Assembly: GCA_947426865.1 (NCBI GenBank)
Contig: CANEFS010000001.1
Span: 174,139 to 238,138 of the forward strand
Direction of reading: 5' to 3'
Length of the DNA stretch: 64,000 nucleotides
DNA from: an uncultured Coriobacteriaceae bacterium
Lineage (GTDB): Bacteria; Actinomycetota; Coriobacteriia; Coriobacteriales; Atopobiaceae
Shown: positions 27,180 through 36,072 of the stretch, piece after piece
Layout: each line of letters begins with the position of its first letter
How positions within the stretch are numbered: position 1 is the stretch's first letter
Notes under the pieces: generated by a model
The model's input: only the letters and a program-made list of their open reading frames with translations
What the model was told of the DNA's origin: nothing
The model's database searches: none
Made by a program: the position numbers and the translations under genes

Positions 27180-29963
27180 GTGAGTACTCCATCAAAAAAT
27201 ATCGAACTTCCTTCTCGCTACGACCCGGCGCGTGCCGAGAAAATCCTCGTAGAACGTTGGATAGACGCCGGCTGCTTCACGCGTACGCGCGGTTGCGGAG
27301 AGAATCCACTTGATTGCACCGTCGTTATTCCGCCCCCCAACGTTACCGGCATTTTGCACATGGGGCATGCCCTCGACGACACGATTCAAGACACGTTCAT
27401 CCGCTTCAACCGCATGGCAGGCCGCTCCACGCGCTGGATCCTAGGCCTTGACCATGCCGGCATCTCCACCCAAACCAAAGTCGACAAAAAGCTGAAAGAG
27501 GAAGGTATTTCTCGGCTGGAAATGGGGCGAGAAAAGTTTGTGGAGGCGTGTTGGGATTGGACGCGCGAGTACGGCGGCACGATTGTCAAGCAGATTAAGC
27601 GCATGGGCGGCAGCTGCGATTTTTCGGATCAGAAGTTCACGATGGACGCGGATTTTTCGTATGCTGTGCGCAAAGTTTTTTGTGATTGGTTTCATGCGGG
27701 CCTCATCTACCGTGGTAAACGTATCGTTAATTGGTGCCCCTCGTGCAAGACCGCGATTTCTGACGATGAGGCGGAATACCAGGAGGAGAAAGGACATCTC
27801 TGGTATTTGCGCTATCCCCTGAAAGAGCCGGTGGATGGGGCGACCTACATTACCGTGGCCACGACGCGCCCAGAGACGATGCTCGGCGATACGGGCGTGG
27901 CGATTAGCCCAGACGACGCGGACAAGAAGAAGTTTGACGGCGCGACGGTGGCGCTTCCCATCGTGGGTCGCGAGATTCCCATTTTTTCCGATTGGCACGT
28001 TGACGCCGGCTTTGGAACGGGTTTCGTCAAGGTTACGCCCGCTCACGACCCCAACGATTTTGCGATGGGGGAGGCTCACAATCTCGAGAAAATCAACGTG
28101 TTTGATGAGGCGGCTCACGTCGTGGAAGGCTACGGCGAGCTGAGCGGACTTGACCGCGATGCGGCGCGCGAAAAGATTCTGGAGATCTTTGAGCAAGAGG
28201 GGCTTCTCGACCACATTGAAGAAATTGACCACTCCGTTATGCATTGCTACCGGTGCGGGACGGCGCTCGAGCCTTGGCTTTCTGAGCAGTGGTTCGTCAA
28301 GATGGACGAGCTTAAAAAGCCTGCTACGAAGGCGGTCCAGGAGGGTGTCGTCAAGTTTCATCCCAAGCGCTGGGAAGAAACATATTTGACCTGGATGGAG
28401 AATCTGAAAGACTGGTGCATCTCTCGCCAGCTTTGGTGGGGTCACCGGATTCCCGTCTTTACCTGTGAGGATTGCGGTTGGGAAGACGCTTGCATGGACG
28501 ACATCGACGTCTGTCCTAAGTGCGGCTCTAAGAGGGTCACCCAAGATCCGGATGTTTTGGATACCTGGTTTTCCTCGCAGCTTTTCCCGTTTGCTACACA
28601 AGGCTGGCCTCAGCACCCCGAGTCTCTGCAAGGCCACTATCCTACAAAAGTGCTGGTTACGGCTCGTGACATTATTGCTCTTTGGGTCGCTCGGATGGTG
28701 ATGAGCTCGTATAGCTTCTTAGATCAAAAGCCTTTCGACGACGTTTTCATCTACGCCACGATTTTGGCGAAGGACGGTTCACGCATGAGCAAGTCGAAGG
28801 GAAACGGCGTCGACCCCATGGACCTCATCGAGACCTACGGGGCAGATGCGATGCGCTTCAATTTGCTGACGCTCGTTACCGGAAACCAAGACGTCAAGTT
28901 CGATGCCGAGTTCGATAAGAAAACTGGGGCATTTTTGGAGTCGCCCAGAACAGCGGCTGCTAAGGCCTTCGTCACTAAAATTTGGAACGCATGCCGCTTT
29001 ACCCTCATGAACCTGGACGGTTACGAGCCAGGTCCCGCGAAGGCGCAAACGCCGGAAGACAAATGGATGCTTTCGCGCCTGGCCTCTGTCGTTGAGTCTT
29101 CCACCAAGCAGCTTGAGAGCTACGCTTTTGGCGATTACGCTCGCGATATTCAAAACTTTTTCTGGAACGAGGTCTGCGACTGGTACATCGAGCTCACGAA
29201 GGGTCGCGTGGCAGACACGGATGAAAAAGTGCGCGCCGCAGCCCAGCGAAATCTCGTGTTCGTTTTGGATACTGCGCTTCGCCTGATGCACCCCGTGATG
29301 CCTTTCGTGACAGAAACTATCTGGGAAAAGCTTCCCATCTCCGCCCTTGATTTGCTTGACGAGGCGGCAGGGCGCGAAGACGCTTTGCCGCTTGAAGGGG
29401 AGGGGCTGGCCGCGCAAACCCACGCCGCCCGCTTTCTCATGCAAGCGCCCTGGCCCGAGACCGCAGACTTCGCCGCCTTCAAAGACGACGTGGCCGAGAA
29501 AACCTTCGATGTAGCACGCCGCCTCATCACCGGCGTCCGCTCCACCCGCTCGCGCTATGCGATAAGCCCTAAGCAAGAGCTTGAAGTAACCGTTTTCGCT
29601 GAGCCGCAGGTGGCAGAGATTCTTCAAAATCAAGCCGCTTTCATCCAAAACGTGGGAAAGGTGTCGCAGCTCAATATTGCCTCGACGAGCCCCCAAAAAC
29701 CCAAGGATACGGTTGCCATAGAGGACAAAGATTTCACGGCCTTCGTGCTTCTCGCAGATTTTGTCGATTTCGAGAAGGAAAAGGCCCACCTTGAAAAAGA
29801 GCTGGCAGAGGCAGAAAAAGAGCTTTCGAGCTTGCAAAAGACGTTAAGCAACGAGGGATTTCTCGCCAAAGCGGCGCCCCAAATTGTCGAGAAGAAAAAG
29901 GCTCGCGCCGAAGAGCTGGAGGATACGCTGGCTCGGCTGAAAAAGCAGATTGCAGATCTGTAA
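27180..29963 (+). CDS. valS: Valyl-tRNA synthetase
   Basis: ValRS charges tRNA-Val and edits threonyl errors. The 927 residues carry the class I HIGH motif (PPPNVTGILHMGHAL near 45), an editing domain, zinc-finger-like CxxC pairs near 360 and 425-447 (CYRC, CEDC, CPKC), the KMSKS loop as SRMSKSKGNGVDP near 540, and a C-terminal coiled coil (about 860-925) typical of ValRS. I start at GTG 27180. This gives a homologous N-terminus (PSKNIELPSRYDP), although no SD is visible. Confidence 0.96.
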   Translation: MSTPSKNIELPSRYDPARAEKILVERWIDAGCFTRTRGCGENPLDCTVVIPPPNVTGILHMGHALDDTIQDTFIRFNRMAGRSTRWILGLDHAGISTQTKVDKKLKEEGISRLEMGREKFVEACWDWTREYGGTIVKQIKRMGGSCDFSDQKFTMDADFSYAVRKVFCDWFHAGLIYRGKRIVNWCPSCKTAISDDEAEYQEEKGHLWYLRYPLKEPVDGATYITVATTRPETMLGDTGVAISPDDADKKKFDGATVALPIVGREIPIFSDWHVDAGFGTGFVKVTPAHDPNDFAMGEAHNLEKINVFDEAAHVVEGYGELSGLDRDAAREKILEIFEQEGLLDHIEEIDHSVMHCYRCGTALEPWLSEQWFVKMDELKKPATKAVQEGVVKFHPKRWEETYLTWMENLKDWCISRQLWWGHRIPVFTCEDCGWEDACMDDIDVCPKCGSKRVTQDPDVLDTWFSSQLFPFATQGWPQHPESLQGHYPTKVLVTARDIIALWVARMVMSSYSFLDQKPFDDVFIYATILAKDGSRMSKSKGNGVDPMDLIETYGADAMRFNLLTLVTGNQDVKFDAEFDKKTGAFLESPRTAAAKAFVTKIWNACRFTLMNLDGYEPGPAKAQTPEDKWMLSRLASVVESSTKQLESYAFGDYARDIQNFFWNEVCDWYIELTKGRVADTDEKVRAAAQRNLVFVLDTALRLMHPVMPFVTETIWEKLPISALDLLDEAAGREDALPLEGEGLAAQTHAARFLMQAPWPETADFAAFKDDVAEKTFDVARRLITGVRSTRSRYAISPKQELEVTVFAEPQVAEILQNQAAFIQNVGKVSQLNIASTSPQKPKDTVAIEDKDFTAFVLLADFVDFEKEKAHLEKELAEAEKELSSLQKTLSNEGFLAKAAPQIVEKKKARAEELEDTLARLKKQIADL

Positions 29964-30044
29964 GCCGGTCTTTTGTTGCGCCCTCAAGCAAAACAGGACA
30001 AGAAATCGTTCGCAAATCCTGATTAAAACCCCACACACACGTCC

Positions 30045-31409
30045 ATGTACACCGTTCCCATTTCAACCGAATCACTTACCTACAAGCAGGCCCTTCAACA
30101 CCTGAACATCCAGGTTAAGCTTGGCATCTCGCCCATGCTTGAGACGGTTGTCGACATGCTGGCAGAGCTTGGCGATCCCCAAAAACACTTCGACGTCATC
30201 CAAATTGCAGGAACCAACGGCAAGACTTCAACGTCCCGCTATACCGCAGCTTTTTTGAGAGAGGCCGGCTTTAAAGTGGGCCTCTACACCAGCCCCGAGC
30301 TTACGAAAATGACGGAGCGCATGGAAATCGAGGGCGCCCCTGTCTCTGAAAAGCTCTTTGCGACAGGTATAGCGGCTGCCGTCGCGGCTGGCCAGCGCGT
30401 CAATCATCGGCGCCTGGAAAAAGGTCAGAAACCCTACGACATCACCGAGTTCGACCTTCTGACGGTGGCGACCCTTGTCATGTATGCGGCCGAAGAAATT
30501 GACGTGGCCGTTTTGGAGGTGGGCATGGGCGGGCGCTGGGATGCAACCTCTGCGACAAACCCATTTATAACTGCGATTACCGGCGTCGATTTGGATCATA
30601 CGCGCATTTTGGGCTCGACCAAAGAGGCGATAGCGACAGAAAAAGCCGCCATCATAAAGGCTGGTCAGAAAACCTTTTTAGGCGCAGGCGTATGTAATGA
30701 TGTCTCGGTTCGCAAAGTTGTCGAGAAGCGCTGCGTAGAAGTGGGGGTGAAGCCGTCCTATGCCAGCGCAGAGCAATTAGGAGTTGCAGACAGTGCGCTT
30801 GAGGATGCTCCTTCCTACCAGTTCCAAAATCTTGCTTTAGCAAAAGCGATAGCAGAGGCGTATACCAACAAAAAGTTTAAGGTCCAAGCCGTTACAAAGA
30901 TTTTGCGCACTACACCTATTCCTGGGCGCTTTGAAATTCTTTCCGGAGTACAAACCGCAGTTGAGGCGCCAGCCACTGACGTGCAAAGCTCAGAAAGCAG
31001 GCTGACAACAGAGGCTCTGCGCGAACCTTTCCATATCATCGACGCAGCTCACAATCCTCAATCTATCGAGAAAACGCTGAATGAAGTGGCGCGATTTTCT
31101 CAAAGACATGGTGTGACGCTCGACCTTTTATGCGCCATCTTCGCCGACAAAGACGTCGAAAAAATGGCTGGTATCATCAAATGCAAAAAAGACCCCAATG
31201 CCAGCATTTTCTTAACACAAACAAGCAACGCTCGCTGCATGGACGTTGAGGAGCTTCAGGCCATTTTTGTCGCAAAAGGGATTCAAGTGGCCGAGACATT
31301 TAAAGATGTTGCCTGTGCCGCACGCGCTCTAAAAGAAACCAACTACGTAGCTTTTGGCTCGATAACGCTGGCAGGCGCCCTTAAAAGCCTAGCTGCTGAA
31401 GGTGGATAA
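30045..31409 (+). CDS. folC: Folylpolyglutamate synthase / dihydrofolate synthase
   Basis: FolC adds glutamate to dihydropteroate or folates. The P-loop reads AGTNGKTSTSR near 56, a variant of the usual GTNGKGS. Further motifs are VLEVGMGGRWDATSATNP near 155 and IIDAAHNPQS near 327, where the family has DGAHNP. The length of 454 is normal. It follows valS by 81 bases, a pairing seen in many Gram-positives. The ATG has no clear SD. The substituted motif residues are conservative, and I expect an active enzyme. Confidence 0.93.
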   Translation: MYTVPISTESLTYKQALQHLNIQVKLGISPMLETVVDMLAELGDPQKHFDVIQIAGTNGKTSTSRYTAAFLREAGFKVGLYTSPELTKMTERMEIEGAPVSEKLFATGIAAAVAAGQRVNHRRLEKGQKPYDITEFDLLTVATLVMYAAEEIDVAVLEVGMGGRWDATSATNPFITAITGVDLDHTRILGSTKEAIATEKAAIIKAGQKTFLGAGVCNDVSVRKVVEKRCVEVGVKPSYASAEQLGVADSALEDAPSYQFQNLALAKAIAEAYTNKKFKVQAVTKILRTTPIPGRFEILSGVQTAVEAPATDVQSSESRLTTEALREPFHIIDAAHNPQSIEKTLNEVARFSQRHGVTLDLLCAIFADKDVEKMAGIIKCKKDPNASIFLTQTSNARCMDVEELQAIFVAKGIQVAETFKDVACAARALKETNYVAFGSITLAGALKSLAAEGG

Positions 31410-31461
31410 GGGCCTCAGGAGTTCTGCCAGGGCTTCTCGGGAGGAGAAAGCTCAATCGTGC

Positions 31462-31467
31462 TACAAT
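31462..31467 (+). promoter_or_regulatory. Possible -10 box for the zinc-ribbon membrane protein
   Basis: TACAAT lies 52 bases before the ATG at 31519, without a recognisable -35. It resembles the -10 elements near 27166 and 56748. Confidence 0.35.
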
Positions 31468-31518
31468 CTCAACTAGCAAAAACCGAAAAGAACTGCTCAA
31501 CAGAGAAAAGGATTCTTT

Positions 31519-31950
31519 ATGTCAGATCTTCTCGACCAATTGGTAACCCCCGAGGTCCGTATCGTTTTATACCTCATGCTGGCATGCGTCATCATGCTCT
31601 ACATTCTCTCCATCGTCTACGTGGTGCGCGACGCCCAGCGCAGAGGTGCCGAGCCCTGGTGGCTTTGGGCTTGCATCGCCGTTATCCCTGTTATCGGCCT
31701 TCTTGCCTACGTCATTCTTCGCCCCTCGAGCTACATGGTCGACCGAGAAGAGCAAGATCTTGACATTGCCCTGCGCGAGCATCAGCTTTCCCACTACGGC
31801 ATTTGTCCTAAGTGCGGAACGGCCATCGACCGCGATTTTATCGTATGCCCCATCTGCAATACGCAGGTCAGAAACGTGTGTCCAACCTGCCACCGCCCCC
31901 TCAATGCGGACTGGAAGGTTTGCCCGTACTGCAGGACGCGCATTCAGTAG
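31519..31950 (+). CDS. Small membrane protein with double zinc ribbon
   Basis: The 143-residue protein has two hydrophobic helices (about 13-33, VLYLMLACVIMLYILSIVYV, and 47-66, PWWLWACIAVIPVIGLLAYV) followed by a cytoplasmic-type tail with four CxxC knuckles (CPKC, CPIC, CPTC, CPYC). These form two zinc ribbons of the DZR kind. Such proteins are common next to housekeeping genes, but their function is not known, and I assign none. The SD is AAAAGGA, about seven bases before the ATG. The end is 56 bases ahead of nth. Confidence 0.8.
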   Translation: MSDLLDQLVTPEVRIVLYLMLACVIMLYILSIVYVVRDAQRRGAEPWWLWACIAVIPVIGLLAYVILRPSSYMVDREEQDLDIALREHQLSHYGICPKCGTAIDRDFIVCPICNTQVRNVCPTCHRPLNADWKVCPYCRTRIQ

Positions 31951-31954
31951 GCGA

Positions 31955-31996
31955 CCGCTTCTCATACCTGCTTCTCAAACCCGCTTCTCATACCTG
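31955..31996 (+). repeat. 16-bp direct repeat with 26-bp period at the nth start
   Basis: CCGCTTCTCATACCTG occurs exactly at 31955-31970 and again at 31981-31996. The period of 26 is not a multiple of three, so a duplication here would have shifted the frame of anything translated across it. This makes the upstream boundary of nth uncertain. Confidence 0.85.
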
Positions 31997-32006
31997 CGAA
32001 TTTAGA

Positions 32007-32663
32007 TTGCCTCAAGAATCGAAAACCCACAAACGCGTACGCGCTCAAGAGATTGAAAAGCGTCTCTTTGCGGTCTACGGCCCGGGCAAGCCATCTCTTA
32101 ACTACACGACCCCCTTCACGCTGACCGTGGCCGTTGTGCTTTCTGCACAGTGCACCGACGAGGCTGTCAATAAGGTCACGCCCGAGCTTTTCGCCACCTT
32201 TCCCACCCCTCAAGATTTGGCCGAGGCCCCTCTCAAAGACATCGAGAAAATCATCCACCCCTTAGGCTTTTTTCGCTCTAAAGCCGAGAAACTCAAGGGT
32301 TTGGCGCAGATAAGTGTGGCAGAGTACGGCGGCTCGGTTCCCGCAGACATAGACGAGCTGCAAAAACTGCCGGGCGTTGGGCGCAAAACGGCGAACTGCG
32401 TTATGGTCGAGTCCTTTGGCGAAGCCCACGGAATTGCCGTTGACACGCACGTCTTTCGCATCGCGCACCGCCTGCAAATCGTTCCAAAAGCTGCTAACAC
32501 GCCTGAAAAGGTTGAGGCAAAACTGATGGAGCTTTTTGACCAAAAGGACTGGGGCTACATCAACCACCAGCTCGTGTGGTTTGGCCGCGAATACTGCCAG
32601 GCGAAAAAGCCGCAGTGCGAGACGTGCCCCCTGAGCGACCTTTGCCCCTCGGCTTTCCTGTAA
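32007..32663 (+). CDS. nth: Endonuclease III
   Basis: Nth removes oxidised pyrimidines and cuts the backbone. The helix-hairpin-helix LPGVGRKTANCVM contains the catalytic Lys, the catalytic Asp is in AVDTHVFRI, and the 4Fe-4S site is C-x6-C-x2-C-x5-C at the C-terminus (CQAKKPQC, then CETC and CPLSDLC). The start is uncertain. The frame is open upstream into the previous gene, and the first reasonable start is TTG at 32007, without a good SD, giving 218 residues. The 26-bp duplication just upstream may have disturbed the original start. Confidence 0.9.
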   Translation: MPQESKTHKRVRAQEIEKRLFAVYGPGKPSLNYTTPFTLTVAVVLSAQCTDEAVNKVTPELFATFPTPQDLAEAPLKDIEKIIHPLGFFRSKAEKLKGLAQISVAEYGGSVPADIDELQKLPGVGRKTANCVMVESFGEAHGIAVDTHVFRIAHRLQIVPKAANTPEKVEAKLMELFDQKDWGYINHQLVWFGREYCQAKKPQCETCPLSDLCPSAFL

Positions 32664-32835
32664 ATACGCTACACTAGCAAGAGCAAAAAGCGCGCGGACG
32701 GCGCGAACGGCGCGGATAGCACAGGCGACGCGAACAGCACAGACGCCGCGGACGGCACACTCAACCTGCACCCCGGCCGTCACCCGACTCCGCCCAGCAT
32801 GCACAAAAAAAAGGAACCTAAAAGGCCTTTTTAAG

Positions 32836-32852
32836 CGGCCATCGTACGGCCG
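32836..32852 (+). promoter_or_regulatory. Hairpin directly before the thrS ribosome binding site
   Basis: CGGCC and GGCCG pair around ATCGTAC, ending five bases before the SD GGAAAA of thrS and overlapping the CCGAGAAA octamer at 32850. The preceding 32664-32800 stretch is a C/A-rich, repeat-like spacer of degenerate GCGGACGGC units with a possible TACACT -10 box at 32669. No T-box core is seen, so thrS does not show the usual Firmicute control. Confidence 0.45.
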
Positions 32853-32866
32853 AGAAAGGAAAAATC

Positions 32867-34822
32867 ATGCTTTCTATCACTCTCCCTGACAAATCCACCA
32901 AAGAGCTGCCTGAAGGCGCCACCGCTGCCGACTTGGCAGAAGCCATCGGAGCAGGTCTTGCAAAGGCCGCCCTTGGCGCCTCCATTAACGGCGAGCCCTG
33001 CGACCTTTCAACGTCCCTTCAGGACGGCGACGTGGTCGCCATTCTCACGGCTAAGCAGCCAGAAGGCCTCGCCATCCTTCGCCACTCCACCGCCCACATC
33101 CTCGCAGAAGCCGTCTCCGAGCTCTTCAACAATGTCGCTCTCGGCTACGGTCCAGCTATTGAAAACGGCTTCTACTACGACTTTCAAACGCCGGACCAAA
33201 TCACGCCCGACGATTTCGAGAAAATCCAGGCGTGCATGCGAGAAATCATCAAACAAGATAAACCCTTCGTCCATGAGGTCGTCAGTCGCCAGAAGGCCCA
33301 AGAAATATTTGCCGACCAACCCTTAAAGCTGGAGACGCTTGACGAGCTTCCCGCAGACGAAGACGTTGTGGTCTATACCCACGGCGACCATGCAGAATTG
33401 TGCCATGGCCCCCACATTCCTAGCGCTGGCAAAATCCCTGCGGACTCGTTTGAGATTTCGCGCACTTCTGGTGCTTACTGGAAGGGAGACGCTAACAACG
33501 AGATGCTCCAACGCGTCTACGGCACGCAGTTCGCAACAAAAAAAGAGCTGAAAGCTCACCTTCAAATGATGGAAGAGGCCAAGGCAAGAGACCACCGCGT
33601 CTTAGGCCCCAAACTGGGCATCTTCGAGACGCTTGAAGAGGTAGGACCCGGCCTTCCCCTCTTTTTCCCCAACGGCGCGCGCGTGGTGCGTACCCTCCAA
33701 GAGTGGCTCAGAAAAGATCTTTACGCCAGAGGCTACGAAGAGGTTATCACGCCCCATATCTATAAAAGCGACGTTTGGAAGACCTCCGGTCACTACGACT
33801 TCTACCAGGAGAACATGTATTTCTTCACGGTTAACGAAGCTCAAGAAGCCGACGGCACATCTCCCACCCTTAAAAAGGCGGAAGGGGCAAACGCCCAGGA
33901 GTTTGGCGTAAAACCCATGAACTGCCCTGGACACGTCCTTCTCTACAAGTCCAATTTGCACAGCTACCGAGACCTGCCCCTGCGCTACTTCGAATTCGGC
34001 ACGGTTTACCGCCACGAGCTCTCCGGCGCTGTAAACGGCCTTTTCCGCGCTCGCGGCTTTACCCAAGACGACGCCCACATTTTCTGCCGAGAAGACCAGG
34101 TCACAGAAGAGGTCGACGCCATTATGGACCTAGTTGACCACATCATGTCCACCTTCAACCTCGCATACGAGGCAGAGATTTCAACGCGTCCTGCCCACTC
34201 CATCGGAACTGACGAGATGTGGGAGAAGGCCGAAAGTTTTTTGAAAGAAGCTCTCGACAATCGCCAGATTCCCTACGACATTAACGAGGGTGACGGCGCC
34301 TTTTACGGCCCCAAAATCGACATCAAAGTGAAGGATTCGATTGGAAGAACGTGGCAGTGCTCAACGATTCAGGTCGACTTCAACCTGCCCGAGCGCTTCG
34401 ACTTGACGTACCGCACGAAAGACAACGCCACCGCGCGCCCCTGGATGCTCCACCGCGCCATCTTCGGCTCCATCGAGCGTTTCCTCGGCATCCTCATCGA
34501 GCACTACGCAGGCGCTCTGCCGCTTTGGCTCGCTCCTATACAGGCGACGATAATTCCTATCGCTGACCGCCACCTTCCTTACGCCGAGAAAATCGCGCGC
34601 GAGATGAGAAGCGTTGGCGCCCGCATCACGGTTGACACGCACTCCGAGCCCATGCGCGCAAAGATAGCCAAAGCTCAAGAGCAAAAAATTCCCTACATGC
34701 TCGTGGTAGGGGACAAGGAAGAAGAGACCGAGTCGGTGAGCGTCCGCGAGAGAAAAGAGGGCGACATCGGCACGCAAACAGTGAAAGAGTTCACAGAGCT
34801 ACTTAAAAAAGCGCAAGTTTAA
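32867..34822 (+). CDS. thrS: Threonyl-tRNA synthetase
   Basis: ThrRS charges tRNA-Thr. The 651-residue protein begins with a TGS domain (about 1-62), then the editing domain with HSTAHILAEAV (HxxxH zinc-like motif), class II motif 2 near FEFGTVYRHELSG, the zinc ligand region NCPGH, motif 3 in the segment ending MLHRAIFGSIERF, and the C-terminal anticodon-binding domain. Length and order are standard. The ATG at 32867 follows GAAAGGAAAA. Confidence 0.97.
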   Translation: MLSITLPDKSTKELPEGATAADLAEAIGAGLAKAALGASINGEPCDLSTSLQDGDVVAILTAKQPEGLAILRHSTAHILAEAVSELFNNVALGYGPAIENGFYYDFQTPDQITPDDFEKIQACMREIIKQDKPFVHEVVSRQKAQEIFADQPLKLETLDELPADEDVVVYTHGDHAELCHGPHIPSAGKIPADSFEISRTSGAYWKGDANNEMLQRVYGTQFATKKELKAHLQMMEEAKARDHRVLGPKLGIFETLEEVGPGLPLFFPNGARVVRTLQEWLRKDLYARGYEEVITPHIYKSDVWKTSGHYDFYQENMYFFTVNEAQEADGTSPTLKKAEGANAQEFGVKPMNCPGHVLLYKSNLHSYRDLPLRYFEFGTVYRHELSGAVNGLFRARGFTQDDAHIFCREDQVTEEVDAIMDLVDHIMSTFNLAYEAEISTRPAHSIGTDEMWEKAESFLKEALDNRQIPYDINEGDGAFYGPKIDIKVKDSIGRTWQCSTIQVDFNLPERFDLTYRTKDNATARPWMLHRAIFGSIERFLGILIEHYAGALPLWLAPIQATIIPIADRHLPYAEKIAREMRSVGARITVDTHSEPMRAKIAKAQEQKIPYMLVVGDKEEETESVSVRERKEGDIGTQTVKEFTELLKKAQV

Positions 34823-34930
34823 ACGGTCGCAAACGTCTCTGAAGTAAAGGCTTTATTCTCACAACTCTGAAATAAAGTCTCACTTACCAAAAAAGTTCCC
34901 GTTTTGCCCACGCTATCCCATATATTGGGC

Positions 34931-34936
34931 TACACT
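34931..34936 (+). promoter_or_regulatory. Possible -10 box for the ribokinase gene
   Basis: TACACT lies 67 bases before the start at 35004. TTGCCC at 34904-34909 is 21 bases upstream, too far for a normal spacing, so this is a weak call. Confidence 0.3.
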
Positions 34937-35003
34937 TGCTCTCAGACACATGATTTTGGCTGCACTTCAGGCCGCCAAAGCTAAACTTCCAAAGGAGTTT
35001 TAT

Positions 35004-35918
35004 ATGTCGAACGTTGTCGTTTTAGGTTCGCTCAACATGGATCTTTCGATTAACTGCGACAGAATTCCTGATGCCGGAGAAACCATGGAGGGCTCCGGCT
35101 TCATCACAAATCCAGGAGGTAAAGGGGCAAATCAGGCCGTGGCAGCAGCGCGCCTGGGAGCCCCGGTGCGCTTCATCGGAGCCGTAGGGGAAGACGGGTT
35201 TGGCGAAGTTCTTCTCGGGTGCATGGAAGGCGCCCATATTGACGTTTCCCACATTCAAAAATCTGCTGCTTTTCCCACCGGTACCGCCACTATTTTGCGT
35301 TGCGACGGAGACAACCGCATCATTTTGGCGCACGGAGCCAACTACTCGCTGGACGAGGACGAGGTGCTCAAGGCCATCGATGAGCTGGGGGAGCCCGGAG
35401 ACGTTTTTCTCGCCCAGTTCGAGACAGAAGAGCAGCTCACCTACACCGCGCTGAAGCACGCTCACGACAAGGGCATGTTCACGATGATCAATCCCGCCCC
35501 CGCGCATGCTATCCCTGACGACCTTTGGCCCTACTTTGACTACGTCTGTATCAACGAGACCGAGTGCGAAATTCTTTGCGGCGAGTATCCCTATGGGCTA
35601 GAAGATGCCTCGCATGCGGCTCAAAAAATTCGCGAGAAGGGCGTCGGCCAAGTTGTTATCACGATGGGGGAGCACGGTGCTTTCGGCGCCGACGAGGACG
35701 GGGAGTTTTTCGTTCCTTCTCGAAAAGTTGAGGCCCTTGATACGACCGCCGCAGGCGACACCTATATTGGAGCCATGATAGCCGCTCACGCCCTTGGTAA
35801 AAGCTTCAAAGAGGCGATGGAATACGCTACGAAGGCCTCATCCATTACTGTTTCTCGCTTGGGCGCCATGCAGTCGATTCCCTCAAAAGACGAAGTGGAT
35901 GCGTTAAAAGAGGCCTAA
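35004..35918 (+). CDS. rbsK: Ribokinase (PfkB family)
   Basis: Ribokinase phosphorylates D-ribose to ribose 5-phosphate, which also supplies the prs product PRPP. The 304 residues start SNVVVLGSLNMDLSINCD, with the substrate motif NPGGKGANQAVAAARLG near 35-51 and the catalytic DTTAAGDTYIGAM near 243-255, whose TAAGD form matches bona fide ribokinase. I choose the ATG at 35004 because AAAGGAG lies seven bases upstream; an ATG at 34950 lacks one. No ribose transporter genes are adjacent. Confidence 0.9.
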   Translation: MSNVVVLGSLNMDLSINCDRIPDAGETMEGSGFITNPGGKGANQAVAAARLGAPVRFIGAVGEDGFGEVLLGCMEGAHIDVSHIQKSAAFPTGTATILRCDGDNRIILAHGANYSLDEDEVLKAIDELGEPGDVFLAQFETEEQLTYTALKHAHDKGMFTMINPAPAHAIPDDLWPYFDYVCINETECEILCGEYPYGLEDASHAAQKIREKGVGQVVITMGEHGAFGADEDGEFFVPSRKVEALDTTAAGDTYIGAMIAAHALGKSFKEAMEYATKASSITVSRLGAMQSIPSKDEVDALKEA

Positions 35919-36072
35919 ATTATGCGAGTTCTAACTTTTGAGTGTGTAAATGCTTTTTGAGAAACCCCACAAGGCAAAGTAGTTAATAAAGTTCCATTTA
36001 AACAGGAGCAACAAACTCATTAAATAACGAAAAGTCAGATAAAGTAGATTAAGTAAGGAGAAAGGAATTTTT

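Noticed and set aside
27441..29837. Two long minus-strand frames opposite valS
   Set aside because: valS is unmistakable over the same bases; the antisense products are low-complexity with no family signal.
32664..32866. T-box leader for thrS
   Set aside because: The conserved antiterminator sequence (TGGNACCGCG type) is absent, and the hairpin before the SD is too small.
34950..35003. Upstream start for ribokinase
   Set aside because: The added 18 residues do not match ribokinases, and the ATG at 35004 has a far better SD.
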